Shown here piece by piece: positions 1-6,834 of a stretch of 12,043 nt of DNA. How positions within the stretch are numbered: the stretch's first letter is position 1; every line of letters starts with the position of its first letter. The notes beneath the pieces are model-generated. The model was given only the letters and a program-made list of their open reading frames with translations, was not told the origin of the DNA and did not search any database. The stretch is from contig USEH01000049.1 of NCBI GenBank assembly GCA_900553675.1, forward strand, positions 1-12,043. The letters run 5' to 3'. The position numbers and the translations under genes were made by a program. Origin of the DNA: an uncultured Ruminococcus sp. (GTDB lineage: Bacteria > Bacillota > Clostridia > Oscillospirales > Ruminococcaceae).

Positions 1-1910
1 CCAGCCTCTCCCACCGAGTCGAACACCGCCTTCATGATGATGTTTTTGAGGAACAGCGGCACCATGCGTATTGCAAGCACGTTTTCCGACTTTACATTCG
101 GCGTGAATATCGCCTGCATGTTCTTTTTGGTAACTCCCAAAGCCAGCTGATGGCTGACCAACCCCGCGATCTCGGCAAAATCATAGTCCCCCATCCGCGG
201 GTCAACGCCGATGTTTACCACCATTACAAAGTTTCGCATGGTGTGCCCGCCAAAGAGCCTTCTAAGATTTACAGGTATCTGCACCTTAACAGGCTTGCGG
301 TTTTTTATTTTCGGGATTTTCCTGTGCTGGATATCCACAATCGATTTCAGCATTACCGCACCCAAAAAGCCGGTAAGCGTTACGCCGTAAGACTTTGCCA
401 TTGCGTGCGCCTTGTCAAGCTCGAGCACTCCCAACGTAAGGTGCAGAAAGCCGTCCTTTTCGGGAACTCCCAAAAGGTGGTAAGACTCGCCGTCTTTTCG
501 CGGAGCCGAAACCTCGCCAATGTTTTTCTGAAAGCTGTCTTCAAGCTCGCCTGGGTCGGGGTAGGCAAGCCTGTCAAGCACTCCCTTTTCGTTGGCTACG
601 GCAACGCCGTATTTCTGCTGGATATACTCGGCAACAAGGGTCTTTAAGAAAATCAAGCCGCCTGTGCCGTCGGTTACGGCGTGGAAGAACTCCACTGCTA
701 TGCGGTTTTTGTAGTACAGCACCCTTATCGCGCACTTGCGCACGTCGTCGAACGGTCTGCGCATAAGGGGCTGATAGCCGTCCTCCATCACCTGCGGAGG
801 AGAAGCAACCTCCTGCAGATAATACCAGAACACGCCTGTTTTAAGCGTTGCCGCAATCATCGGAAACCGCCGTATGGTGACGTTTAAAGCAAGCTGCAAA
901 ACGTCCTTGTCAACAGGCTCGGCAAGGGTCGCCGAAAGCCTGAACATATTGTACCACCCGCGCCTGCGCGAGGCGGGAAAGATTTTTGCGGCGTTGTCAA
1001 GCCGCGCCCATCTTGGCGACGTGGTGGGAATAACGCTTTGTATGAACCTGCCCATGTCGTTGTAGTGGCTTTTGTACTCTTTTAAATCGTAGAGGATGTA
1101 TGCGTGCCACATTCGGGGCGCGATTATCAGCTTTGATTTCGAGCCGGTCTTGATAAGCTTTTCGTGCATAAGGCGGGAATCGTCCAGCATTATTTCGTTG
1201 TCGCCGACGAATATCATCGACGGCGGAAACTTAACGTTGTCGAAAAACAGCGGGGAGACAAGCGGATTCTGCTTGTCGGTGCGGCTGTCGGTGTAGCAGT
1301 CGGCAAAGAACTGCAACCGCTCTTTCGTCATAGATGGGTCAACCTCGGCGTTGTCCTCGTAAGACTTGCCGGAGGAGGTTAAATCCGTCCACGGCGATAT
1401 GGCAATTATTCCCGCGGGAAGCTTAAGACCAAGCTGACTCAGCTTTATGCAAAGGCTGTAGCAAAGCCCCCCGCCGGCAGACTCTCCGCAGAGAATTATG
1501 CGTTCAGGCGGAAAGCCGCTTGATATAAGGTAGTTGTAGGCTTCTATGGCGTCGTCTAAGGCGCAGGGAAATGGGTTTTCGGGTGCCAGGCGATAAACGC
1601 AGCAAAGCACCTTCATCCGAAATTTATATGCAAGCTTTGAGCCAAAGCCCTTGGTATAGTCAAGTCCGCCGCAGGTGTAGCCCCCGCCGTGGAGATAAAG
1701 TATAACCCCGCTGTTGTTGTCGCCTTCGGGCAGCACCCACTCGGCGGTGAAATTCTCAAAGCTGCGCTCGTTGTAGCTCACCGACGATTTATTAGAAAGA
1801 GCCATAAGCTCCCCGACAAGGTCCTGATACTTCCTTGCCGATTCAAGCGAGCTTCCCGCGATTATGGGCTTAAGTATTCCAAGCTGCGCTCTGACGAATT
1901 TCTCAGTCAC
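1..1910 (-). CDS. Fused HSL-type alpha/beta hydrolase – alcohol acetyltransferase-like protein (partial, 3' end outside window)
   Basis: One uninterrupted frame of 636 codons runs from a GTG at 1910 to the left edge with no stop. AAGGAG (1919-1924) lies 8 bases before the GTG, which decides the start. The N-terminal part (about residues 1-295) is a hormone-sensitive-lipase family hydrolase: oxyanion motif HGGGY (74-78), YRLAPENPFP, nucleophile motif GESAGG with S144, an acidic stretch GDNEIMLDD (236-244) where the family carries its catalytic acid, and H269 in WHAYILYD. The C-terminal part starts near W301 (WARLDNAAKIFPAS) and resembles the alcohol acetyltransferase/condensation superfamily, with HAVTDGTG (H410, D414) fitting HxxxDG and PVNLRRLF at 546-553. 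No signal peptide or membrane segment is seen, so it is probably cytoplasmic. Hydrolases usually cleave small acyl esters and the second family transfers acyl groups; the substrate here is unknown. The gene has its own promoter after mfd. Confidence 0.85.
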   Translation of the reverse strand, partial: MTEKFVRAQLGILKPIIAGSSLESARKYQDLVGELMALSNKSSVSYNERSFENFTAEWVLPEGDNNSGVILYLHGGGYTCGGLDYTKGFGSKLAYKFRMKVLCCVYRLAPENPFPCALDDAIEAYNYLISSGFPPERIILCGESAGGGLCYSLCIKLSQLGLKLPAGIIAISPWTDLTSSGKSYEDNAEVDPSMTKERLQFFADCYTDSRTDKQNPLVSPLFFDNVKFPPSMIFVGDNEIMLDDSRLMHEKLIKTGSKSKLIIAPRMWHAYILYDLKEYKSHYNDMGRFIQSVIPTTSPRWARLDNAAKIFPASRRRGWYNMFRLSATLAEPVDKDVLQLALNVTIRRFPMIAATLKTGVFWYYLQEVASPPQVMEDGYQPLMRRPFDDVRKCAIRVLYYKNRIAVEFFHAVTDGTGGLIFLKTLVAEYIQQKYGVAVANEKGVLDRLAYPDPGELEDSFQKNIGEVSAPRKDGESYHLLGVPEKDGFLHLTLGVLELDKAHAMAKSYGVTLTGFLGAVMLKSIVDIQHRKIPKIKNRKPVKVQIPVNLRRLFGGHTMRNFVMVVNIGVDPRMGDYDFAEIAGLVSHQLALGVTKKNMQAIFTPNVKSENVLAIRMVPLFLKNIIMKAVFDSVGEA

Positions 1911-1941
1911 TTCTCTCACTCCTTTTTATGGTTTTCTTTTA

Positions 1942-1970
1942 AGTGTAGCACAAAAATGATTATTTAGCAA
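1942..1970 (-). promoter_or_regulatory. Sigma-A type promoter of the hydrolase–acyltransferase fusion gene
   Basis: On the minus strand, TTGCTA (1965-1970) and TACACT (1942-1947) are separated by exactly 17 bases. Each hexamer matches consensus at 4 of 6 positions, and TGC directly before the -10 makes it an extended -10. Transcription would start near 1935, giving a leader of about 25 bases ahead of the GTG start. Confidence 0.6.
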
Positions 1971-2008
1971 GTTTATTTTTTTGAGGGATTGTATTGTATT
2001 GCCGTCTA

Positions 2009-2018
2009 CATAGCTATG
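2009..2018. repeat. Perfect 10-bp palindrome in the mfd–hydrolase spacer
   Basis: CATAGCTATG is a perfect palindrome about 40 bp upstream of the -35 box of the fusion gene. It could be an operator half-site arrangement, but a 10-bp palindrome can arise by chance. Apart from this, the probable mfd terminator and the promoter, I see nothing else in the 277-base spacer 1911-2187. Confidence 0.25.
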
Positions 2019-2152
2019 CACAAACTATAAAATCCACGAATCAAAAGTCCGGCGTTTCCGTCCACATTATACAGACCTACAGTGCGGTATATGCAGATAC
2101 TTGCCTGCCCTGCAAACCTATAATCAAAGACGGAGGAAACGCGGCTGACGGC

Positions 2153-2187
2153 AAAACAAACGGGCGGAGATTGCAAAGTCCGAGCCG
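2153..2187 (-). terminator. Probable weak intrinsic terminator of mfd
   Basis: Immediately after the mfd stop codon the minus strand can fold CGG-CT-CGGA / TCCG-C-CCG (3 bp, small internal loop, 4 bp) around a 10-base loop, followed by TTTGTTTT. The stem is short and interrupted, so it may be leaky. A competing perfect 9-bp inverted repeat, GCTGACGGC (2184-2192) with GCCGTCAGC (2144-2152) on the minus strand, encloses the whole structure. Confidence 0.45.
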
Positions 2188-5100
2188 TCAGCTTCCCATC
2201 TCACGTACCACTTCCTTCATCAGCGCCACCGGCTGCTCCTTGGGCGCAAGCTTAACCGATATATACCCATTGTCCGAGCCGTTTACAAGGATTCTGCCCT
2301 TGTATTTTTTTGTAAGATTCATAATGCCGTTGACCGATGAATTGTTGTTGAGATAGAAAAGTATATTCTGCCCGCGCTGGGTTATCTCCTTAACTCCCAG
2401 GCGCGAAGCGCTTTTTCGCAGCGGAGCAACGTCCACAAGTCCCCCCACCGACTTTGGCGGCTCGCCGTAGCGGTCTATAAGCTCGTCTAAAACGTCCTCC
2501 GAGTCCTCCGGCGTGATTATGCCCGCTATCCGGCGGTAAGCCTCTATCCTCGACTGCAAGTCTTCGATATAAGTCTCCGGAATGAACGCGTTGATGGTTA
2601 CGTCAATCAGGCAGTCCTCGGCGGCGCGCGGCTTGGCTTCGCCCTTGTTTTCCGCGATAGCCTCCTCTAAAAGCTTTAAATACATATCATATCCGACAGC
2701 TTCCATGTGACCGTGCTGCTTGGCTGAAAGGATCGAGCCCACTCCCCTGATTTCAAGGTCGCGCATGGCTATCTTAAAGCCGGAGCCGAACTGCGTAAGC
2801 TCGCGGATGGCTTCAAGCCGCTTGGCTGCAACCTCCGAAAGCACCTTGCCCCTCCTGAACGTAAAGTATGCATACGCGCGTCGGGACGACCGCCCCACTC
2901 TGCCCCGCAACTGATAAAGCTGGGAAAGCCCGAAGCGGTCGGCGTCCTCTATAATAAGTGTGTTGACGTTTGAAACGTCCACGCCGGTTTCTATTATCGT
3001 GGTGCAGACAAGTATGTCTATCTCCCTGTCTAAAAGCTGCCGCCAGATTTCCGAAAGCTCGTTTTCGGGCATCTGACCGTGCGCGATTCCTATTCTTATC
3101 CCCGGTATGCTCTGGGATATCTTGTAAGCACAGGCTTGCAAAGTCTCAATCCTGTTGTGGATGTAGTATACCTGTCCCCCGCGGCGAAGCTCCTTTTGTA
3201 TCGCCTGAATCAGTATGCCGTGCTGATGCTCGATAACGTAGGTCTGCACAGGGTATCTGTCCGAAGGCGGCTCTTCTATCACCGACATATCGCGTATGCC
3301 GCTCATAGCCATGTTGAGCGTTCGCGGGATGGGTGTTGCCGAAAGGGTGAGTATATCCACCGAGGGATACTGCTCCTTTAAATGCTCCTTGTGGGCAACG
3401 CCGAAACGCTGCTCCTCGTCGATAATCAGCAGTCCGAGGTCGCGGAACTTGATATCGCTCTGAACAAGACGGTGGGTGCCTATTATAAGGTCGATTTCGC
3501 CGCGCTCCAGCTTTTTGACAATCTCGCGCTGCTGCTTGGGGTTGCGGAATCGCGAAAGAAGCTCTATATTAATCGGGAAATGCTCAAACCGACGCAGGGC
3601 GGTCTGATAATGCTGCCACGCAAGCACGGTTGTCGGCACTAAAATCGCGCACTGCTTGTTGTCTAAAATGCACTTCATAGCCGCACGCAGAGCAACCTCG
3701 GTCTTGCCAAAGCCTACGTCTCCGCACAGAAGCCTATCCATCGGCACCGGCTTTTGCATATCCTGCTTGATTTCCTCGATGGAGGTAAGCTGGTCGTCGG
3801 TCTCCTGATACTCAAACCGCTCCTCAAACTCGGTCTGAAAGGTGGAGTCGGGCGAAAACGCATACCCCTTGGCAAGCTGCCGCTTGGCGTATATCGCGAT
3901 AAGCTCGTCTGCCATATCCTTGCAGGCTTTCTTAACGCGCGCGCGGGTCTTAACCCACTCCTGCGAGCCGAGCTTGCTAAGCTTTACCGCCTCATCGTCC
4001 TTGGGACCGATGTATTTCGAGACTATGTCCAGCTGTGTAACCGGCACGTAAAGCACGTCCGCGCCGGCGTATTTTATGGTGATGTAGTCCTTGGTGACTC
4101 CGTTTGTGGTGATGTTGGAAATTCCTGCAAACTTACCGATGCCGTGCAAAGCGTGAACCACAAGGTCGCCGGTGTGGATGTCGGCAAGGCTGTTGATTTT
4201 TTCCGAGTTCTTCGGCTTTTTCTTGGATTTCCTTGCGGACACCACCGCCTTCTGCTGGGTGATAACCGCAAATTTCGCCGTGGGGTACTCAAATCCGCCC
4301 GACAGGCACCCCGCCCCGACATACACAAGCTCGGGGTAAGGCTCGGATTTATCCGTCAGTCGCTGTACCTTTAAGCCCATAGCCTCGATGTCGCGCATGA
4401 CGATTCCAACTGCTTTCTGACTGCCGACCAGAACAACCGTGCAGAAGCCGCGCTCGGTGTAGCTTTCAAGCTCTTCGCGCAGGGTGGCAGAATCGCCGCT
4501 CCAGCTTGAAGACTGGTAAGCCTCGGCAGAAATCAGCTTTTTCAGCCGCACATCCGCGCCGTGCATAAACATATCAAGATAGACGATTCCCAGCTTATCC
4601 GCCTTTTGCATAAGCTGCGGCATTTCGATGTAAAAATTGCCCATCTCCTTAAAAAGTATGCCGTCCTCGTATAGGATTTTTATGTCCTCCGCAAGCTGAG
4701 CCGAAAAGGTCTTAGCCTTTTCGCAGCAAGCCGAATACTCGCTGATAACGCAGATACCGTCTGAAAAATAGTCAAAAAGGGTGTAAGGCTCGCCGTAAAT
4801 CTGGGCGTAGTATTTGTCAAGACTCGCAGGCATAAGCCCCGAATTTATAAGGTCGATGTCGGAGTTAAGATTCTTTTTAATCAATTCTCCGTGCTTGCCC
4901 GAGGCGCGCTCTGAAAGAGCTTCGATGTCCTCTGAAAGCTCATCTTTGGATATCAAAAGTTCCTTTGCGGGGGCAATCGTCACCGACTTTACCGTGTCGA
5001 ACCGCCGCTGGGATTCAACGTCGAAGGTGGAAACGGTGTCAATCTCGTCGCCCCACAGCTCGATTCTTATGGGCATGGCTTCGCCCACAGGGAAGATGTC

Positions 5101-5637
5101 TATAATAGACCCGCGGATAGAAAACTGCGCCTGTCCCTCGGTTAAAGAAGCCCGCGAATAGCCCATCCCGATAAGCCTGCCGGTCAGCTCGGAGACGTTC
5201 AGCGTGTCGCCCGGGGCAAGGGAAAACGTCAAGTCTTCCAGCTTGCCAGGAGGCATAGTGGACTGCATACAAGCCTCCACCGAGCAGCACAAAACCCGCG
5301 ATTTGCCCTTACTTATGCGTTCAAGAGCCATAATTCGCTTGTGCTCGTATTCGAGCGAGGCTGTTTCAATGTTTGCAAAGGTAAAGTCCTTTACAGGAAA
5401 CAGACAAGCGATATCGTCCCCTGCCATGGCGTTGATGTCCGAAACAAGCCTTTGCGCTCCGGCTTCGTCGTCGCAGATGCATAAAACCTTCTGCTTAAGC
5501 GACATCAAAAGCAGGGTGTGTGCCTTGTGGACGGCAGAAAGTCCGGTGACGCAGGCAGGAAGCGTATGCTTTTCTATCGCCGAAACAAGCTCGCGGCAGT
5601 GGGCAAGCTTAGCTGCGGCTTCGTAATAAATGTTCAT
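2188..5637 (-). CDS. mfd: Transcription-repair coupling factor Mfd
   Basis: Encodes 1149 aa, close to E. coli (1148) and B. subtilis (1177) Mfd. Mfd is a cytoplasmic ATP-driven translocase that pushes stalled RNA polymerase off lesions and recruits UvrA. The N-terminal third is the UvrB-like damage-recognition region. A CarD-like RNA-polymerase interacting domain starts near residue 485 (VHALHGIGKF, H498). The RecG-like helicase core shows Walker A GDVGFGKTEVA (K645), motif II DEEQ (740-743), motif III LSATPIPRTL and motif VI QLRGRVGR (909-916). The C-terminal TRCF domain, which binds UvrA, follows. No key motif is missing. AAGAGG sits 5 bases before the ATG. The start is 25 bases after the pth stop, so the two genes are probably co-transcribed, as in many Firmicutes. 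Confidence 0.98.
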   Translation of the reverse strand: MNIYYEAAAKLAHCRELVSAIEKHTLPACVTGLSAVHKAHTLLLMSLKQKVLCICDDEAGAQRLVSDINAMAGDDIACLFPVKDFTFANIETASLEYEHKRIMALERISKGKSRVLCCSVEACMQSTMPPGKLEDLTFSLAPGDTLNVSELTGRLIGMGYSRASLTEGQAQFSIRGSIIDIFPVGEAMPIRIELWGDEIDTVSTFDVESQRRFDTVKSVTIAPAKELLISKDELSEDIEALSERASGKHGELIKKNLNSDIDLINSGLMPASLDKYYAQIYGEPYTLFDYFSDGICVISEYSACCEKAKTFSAQLAEDIKILYEDGILFKEMGNFYIEMPQLMQKADKLGIVYLDMFMHGADVRLKKLISAEAYQSSSWSGDSATLREELESYTERGFCTVVLVGSQKAVGIVMRDIEAMGLKVQRLTDKSEPYPELVYVGAGCLSGGFEYPTAKFAVITQQKAVVSARKSKKKPKNSEKINSLADIHTGDLVVHALHGIGKFAGISNITTNGVTKDYITIKYAGADVLYVPVTQLDIVSKYIGPKDDEAVKLSKLGSQEWVKTRARVKKACKDMADELIAIYAKRQLAKGYAFSPDSTFQTEFEERFEYQETDDQLTSIEEIKQDMQKPVPMDRLLCGDVGFGKTEVALRAAMKCILDNKQCAILVPTTVLAWQHYQTALRRFEHFPINIELLSRFRNPKQQREIVKKLERGEIDLIIGTHRLVQSDIKFRDLGLLIIDEEQRFGVAHKEHLKEQYPSVDILTLSATPIPRTLNMAMSGIRDMSVIEEPPSDRYPVQTYVIEHQHGILIQAIQKELRRGGQVYYIHNRIETLQACAYKISQSIPGIRIGIAHGQMPENELSEIWRQLLDREIDILVCTTIIETGVDVSNVNTLIIEDADRFGLSQLYQLRGRVGRSSRRAYAYFTFRRGKVLSEVAAKRLEAIRELTQFGSGFKIAMRDLEIRGVGSILSAKQHGHMEAVGYDMYLKLLEEAIAENKGEAKPRAAEDCLIDVTINAFIPETYIEDLQSRIEAYRRIAGIITPEDSEDVLDELIDRYGEPPKSVGGLVDVAPLRKSASRLGVKEITQRGQNILFYLNNNSSVNGIMNLTKKYKGRILVNGSDNGYISVKLAPKEQPVALMKEVVREMGS

Positions 5638-5662
5638 AGTTACCTCTTAATAAAGTGACGCG

Positions 5663-6262
5663 TTAATTGTATTTGTTCATTGCTTCATCTGTTTTTTCGT
5701 CAATAATCAGCTCGACAGCTGAGACGGCGTTGTCGAACGCAGAATCCATCAATTTAAGCTCGCTCGGAGTGAGCTTCGACAGAACCCAGTCGGCAAGGTC
5801 GTAGTCGGGGTTGGGCTTTGCTCCCACACCTATTTTAATCCGCGGGAAATTGTCCTTGCCGGTTAAGTATATGATGCTCCGCAGCCCTTTTTGACCGCCG
5901 TCAGAGCCTTTGCGCTTGATTCTGACCTTTGCAAGGTCGAGCGAAACGTCGTCGCAGATGACCAGCACCCGCTCAATCGGTATCTTGTAGAAGTTCATAG
6001 CCTCAACAACCGCTTCGCCGCTGGCGTTCATAAAGGTCGTTGGCTTCATGATAAGACACTTCCTGCCGCTGATGCGCGCCTCCGCGCAGAGCGACTTGAA
6101 TTTTACGCGGTTGACTTTCAGATCGTACTTTGCGGCAAGCTTGTCAATAGCCATCCAGCCGCAGTTGTGGCGGGTTGTAGCGTATTGCGTTCCTGGGTTT
6201 CCAAGACCTACTATCAGCCATTCTATATTTGGAGCGAACTCCTTTTTTGTAAACAGTCCCAT
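5663..6262 (-). CDS. pth: Peptidyl-tRNA hydrolase (Pth family)
   Basis: Encodes 199 aa. Pth cleaves the ester bond of peptidyl-tRNAs that drop off ribosomes, recycling tRNA in the cytoplasm. Seen: IVGLGNPG (17-24), catalytic H32 in TTRHN with N33, the substrate-binding stretch KPTTFMNASGEAV with N79, ICDDVSLD with D104/D105, and FPRIKIGVGAKP. There is an N-terminal extension of about 14 residues before the usual family start. The conserved GGHNGL segment reads GGQKGL (122-127), so the His-Asn pair is replaced by Q124-K125; the E. coli Asn114 equivalent helps bind substrate. AAAGG lies 12 bases before the ATG, rather far, but no better start is in frame. It sits between the broken GNAT gene (38-base gap) and mfd (25-base gap). 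Confidence 0.95.
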   Translation of the reverse strand: MGLFTKKEFAPNIEWLIVGLGNPGTQYATTRHNCGWMAIDKLAAKYDLKVNRVKFKSLCAEARISGRKCLIMKPTTFMNASGEAVVEAMNFYKIPIERVLVICDDVSLDLAKVRIKRKGSDGGQKGLRSIIYLTGKDNFPRIKIGVGAKPNPDYDLADWVLSKLTPSELKLMDSAFDNAVSAVELIIDEKTDEAMNKYN

Positions 6263-6300
6263 TTTGTGACCATACCTTTCATCAAAATTTTTGTTTTCAC

Positions 6301-6755
6301 TCAGACACTCATCGGGTGAAGAATATATTTCTGGTTCGGGTATCCAAAGGCTTCGATAAGCTCGTCTTCGACAAATCCGTATTTTTCATAGAGAGCTCTC
6401 GGTGCGATACCCTTAACATCGTCCGCACGGAAAGTGCTGACCGAAATATCCTTAGTTCTGTCCAGATTCCGAAGAGCTTCATCCATTAGCATAGAAGCAA
6501 CGCCCTGACGCCTGTAATCAGGAGAAACGCCCAAACAGCAAATCATATTGCGTCCTCTGGAAAAAGCATAACGCCAACAATATCGCCGCCGGTCTTTATG
6601 CAAATAGCCTGCCGCTTGCCCATGAATTTAAGAACGGTGGCTTTGTAATCGTCCAACCCTGCCTGTGTCTCAAGACCGGGAAAATTCACTCTGATACAAT
6701 TTACAAGCCCCATCCAGTTTTCAATATCTTCAGGCATACCATAAGATAATATCAT
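6301..6755 (-). pseudogene. GNAT-family N-acetyltransferase interrupted by a -1 frameshift
   Basis: The gene starts at ATG 6755 with AAGGGG 5 bases upstream. It reads 65 residues (MILSYGMPED… to GVMLF), then runs out of frame and stops at TGA 6545-6543. The rest of a GNAT domain continues in the next frame: SRGRNMICC, motif A LGVSPDYRRQGVAS with the acetyl-CoA loop RRQGVA, then ALYEKYGFVEDE, ending at TGA 6303-6301. Adding one T to the five-T run (6561-6565) restores a continuous protein of about 151 aa, normal for the family. The zero-frame stop overlaps an ATG of the second frame as ATGA (6543-6546), with AGAGGA 6 bases upstream, so a coupled restart is possible. The substrate cannot be told. 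It may be a true pseudogene, a sequencing error in a homopolymer, or a rare slip site. Confidence 0.75.
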
Positions 6756-6785
6756 ACTATCCCCTTCTGCACAATAACAAGCCTT

Positions 6786-6809
6786 GCCCCCAACCTTGCA
6801 GTCAGGGGC
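6786..6809 (-). other. Hairpin in the glmU–GNAT spacer
   Basis: On the minus strand GCCCCTGAC, loop TGCAAG, GTTGGGGGC pairs over 9 bp with two G·T wobbles and a 6-base loop. It lies 25 bases after the glmU stop. No U-run follows (next is AAGGCTTG), so it is not a standard terminator. It may be an mRNA-stabilising or processing stem between glmU and the downstream genes. Confidence 0.4.
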
Positions 6810-6834
6810 GTCAGCATATTTATTTTTATCAAAA

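Noticed and set aside
2066..2071. TATAAT on the minus strand in the mfd–hydrolase spacer
   Set aside because: The -35 position at 17-base spacing reads GCATAT and there is no TGn extension. The promoter at 1942-1970 is better placed.
1994..2356. Plus-strand open frame of 120 codons overlapping the mfd 3' end
   Set aside because: It overlaps a certain gene on the other strand, has no ribosome binding site or recognisable domain, and covers the terminator region.
6559..6566. Programmed -1 ribosomal frameshifting in the GNAT gene
   Set aside because: CTTTTTCC is not a standard X-XXY-YYZ slippery heptamer in the right phase and I see no clear stimulatory structure after it. A lost base or an error is simpler, though not excluded.
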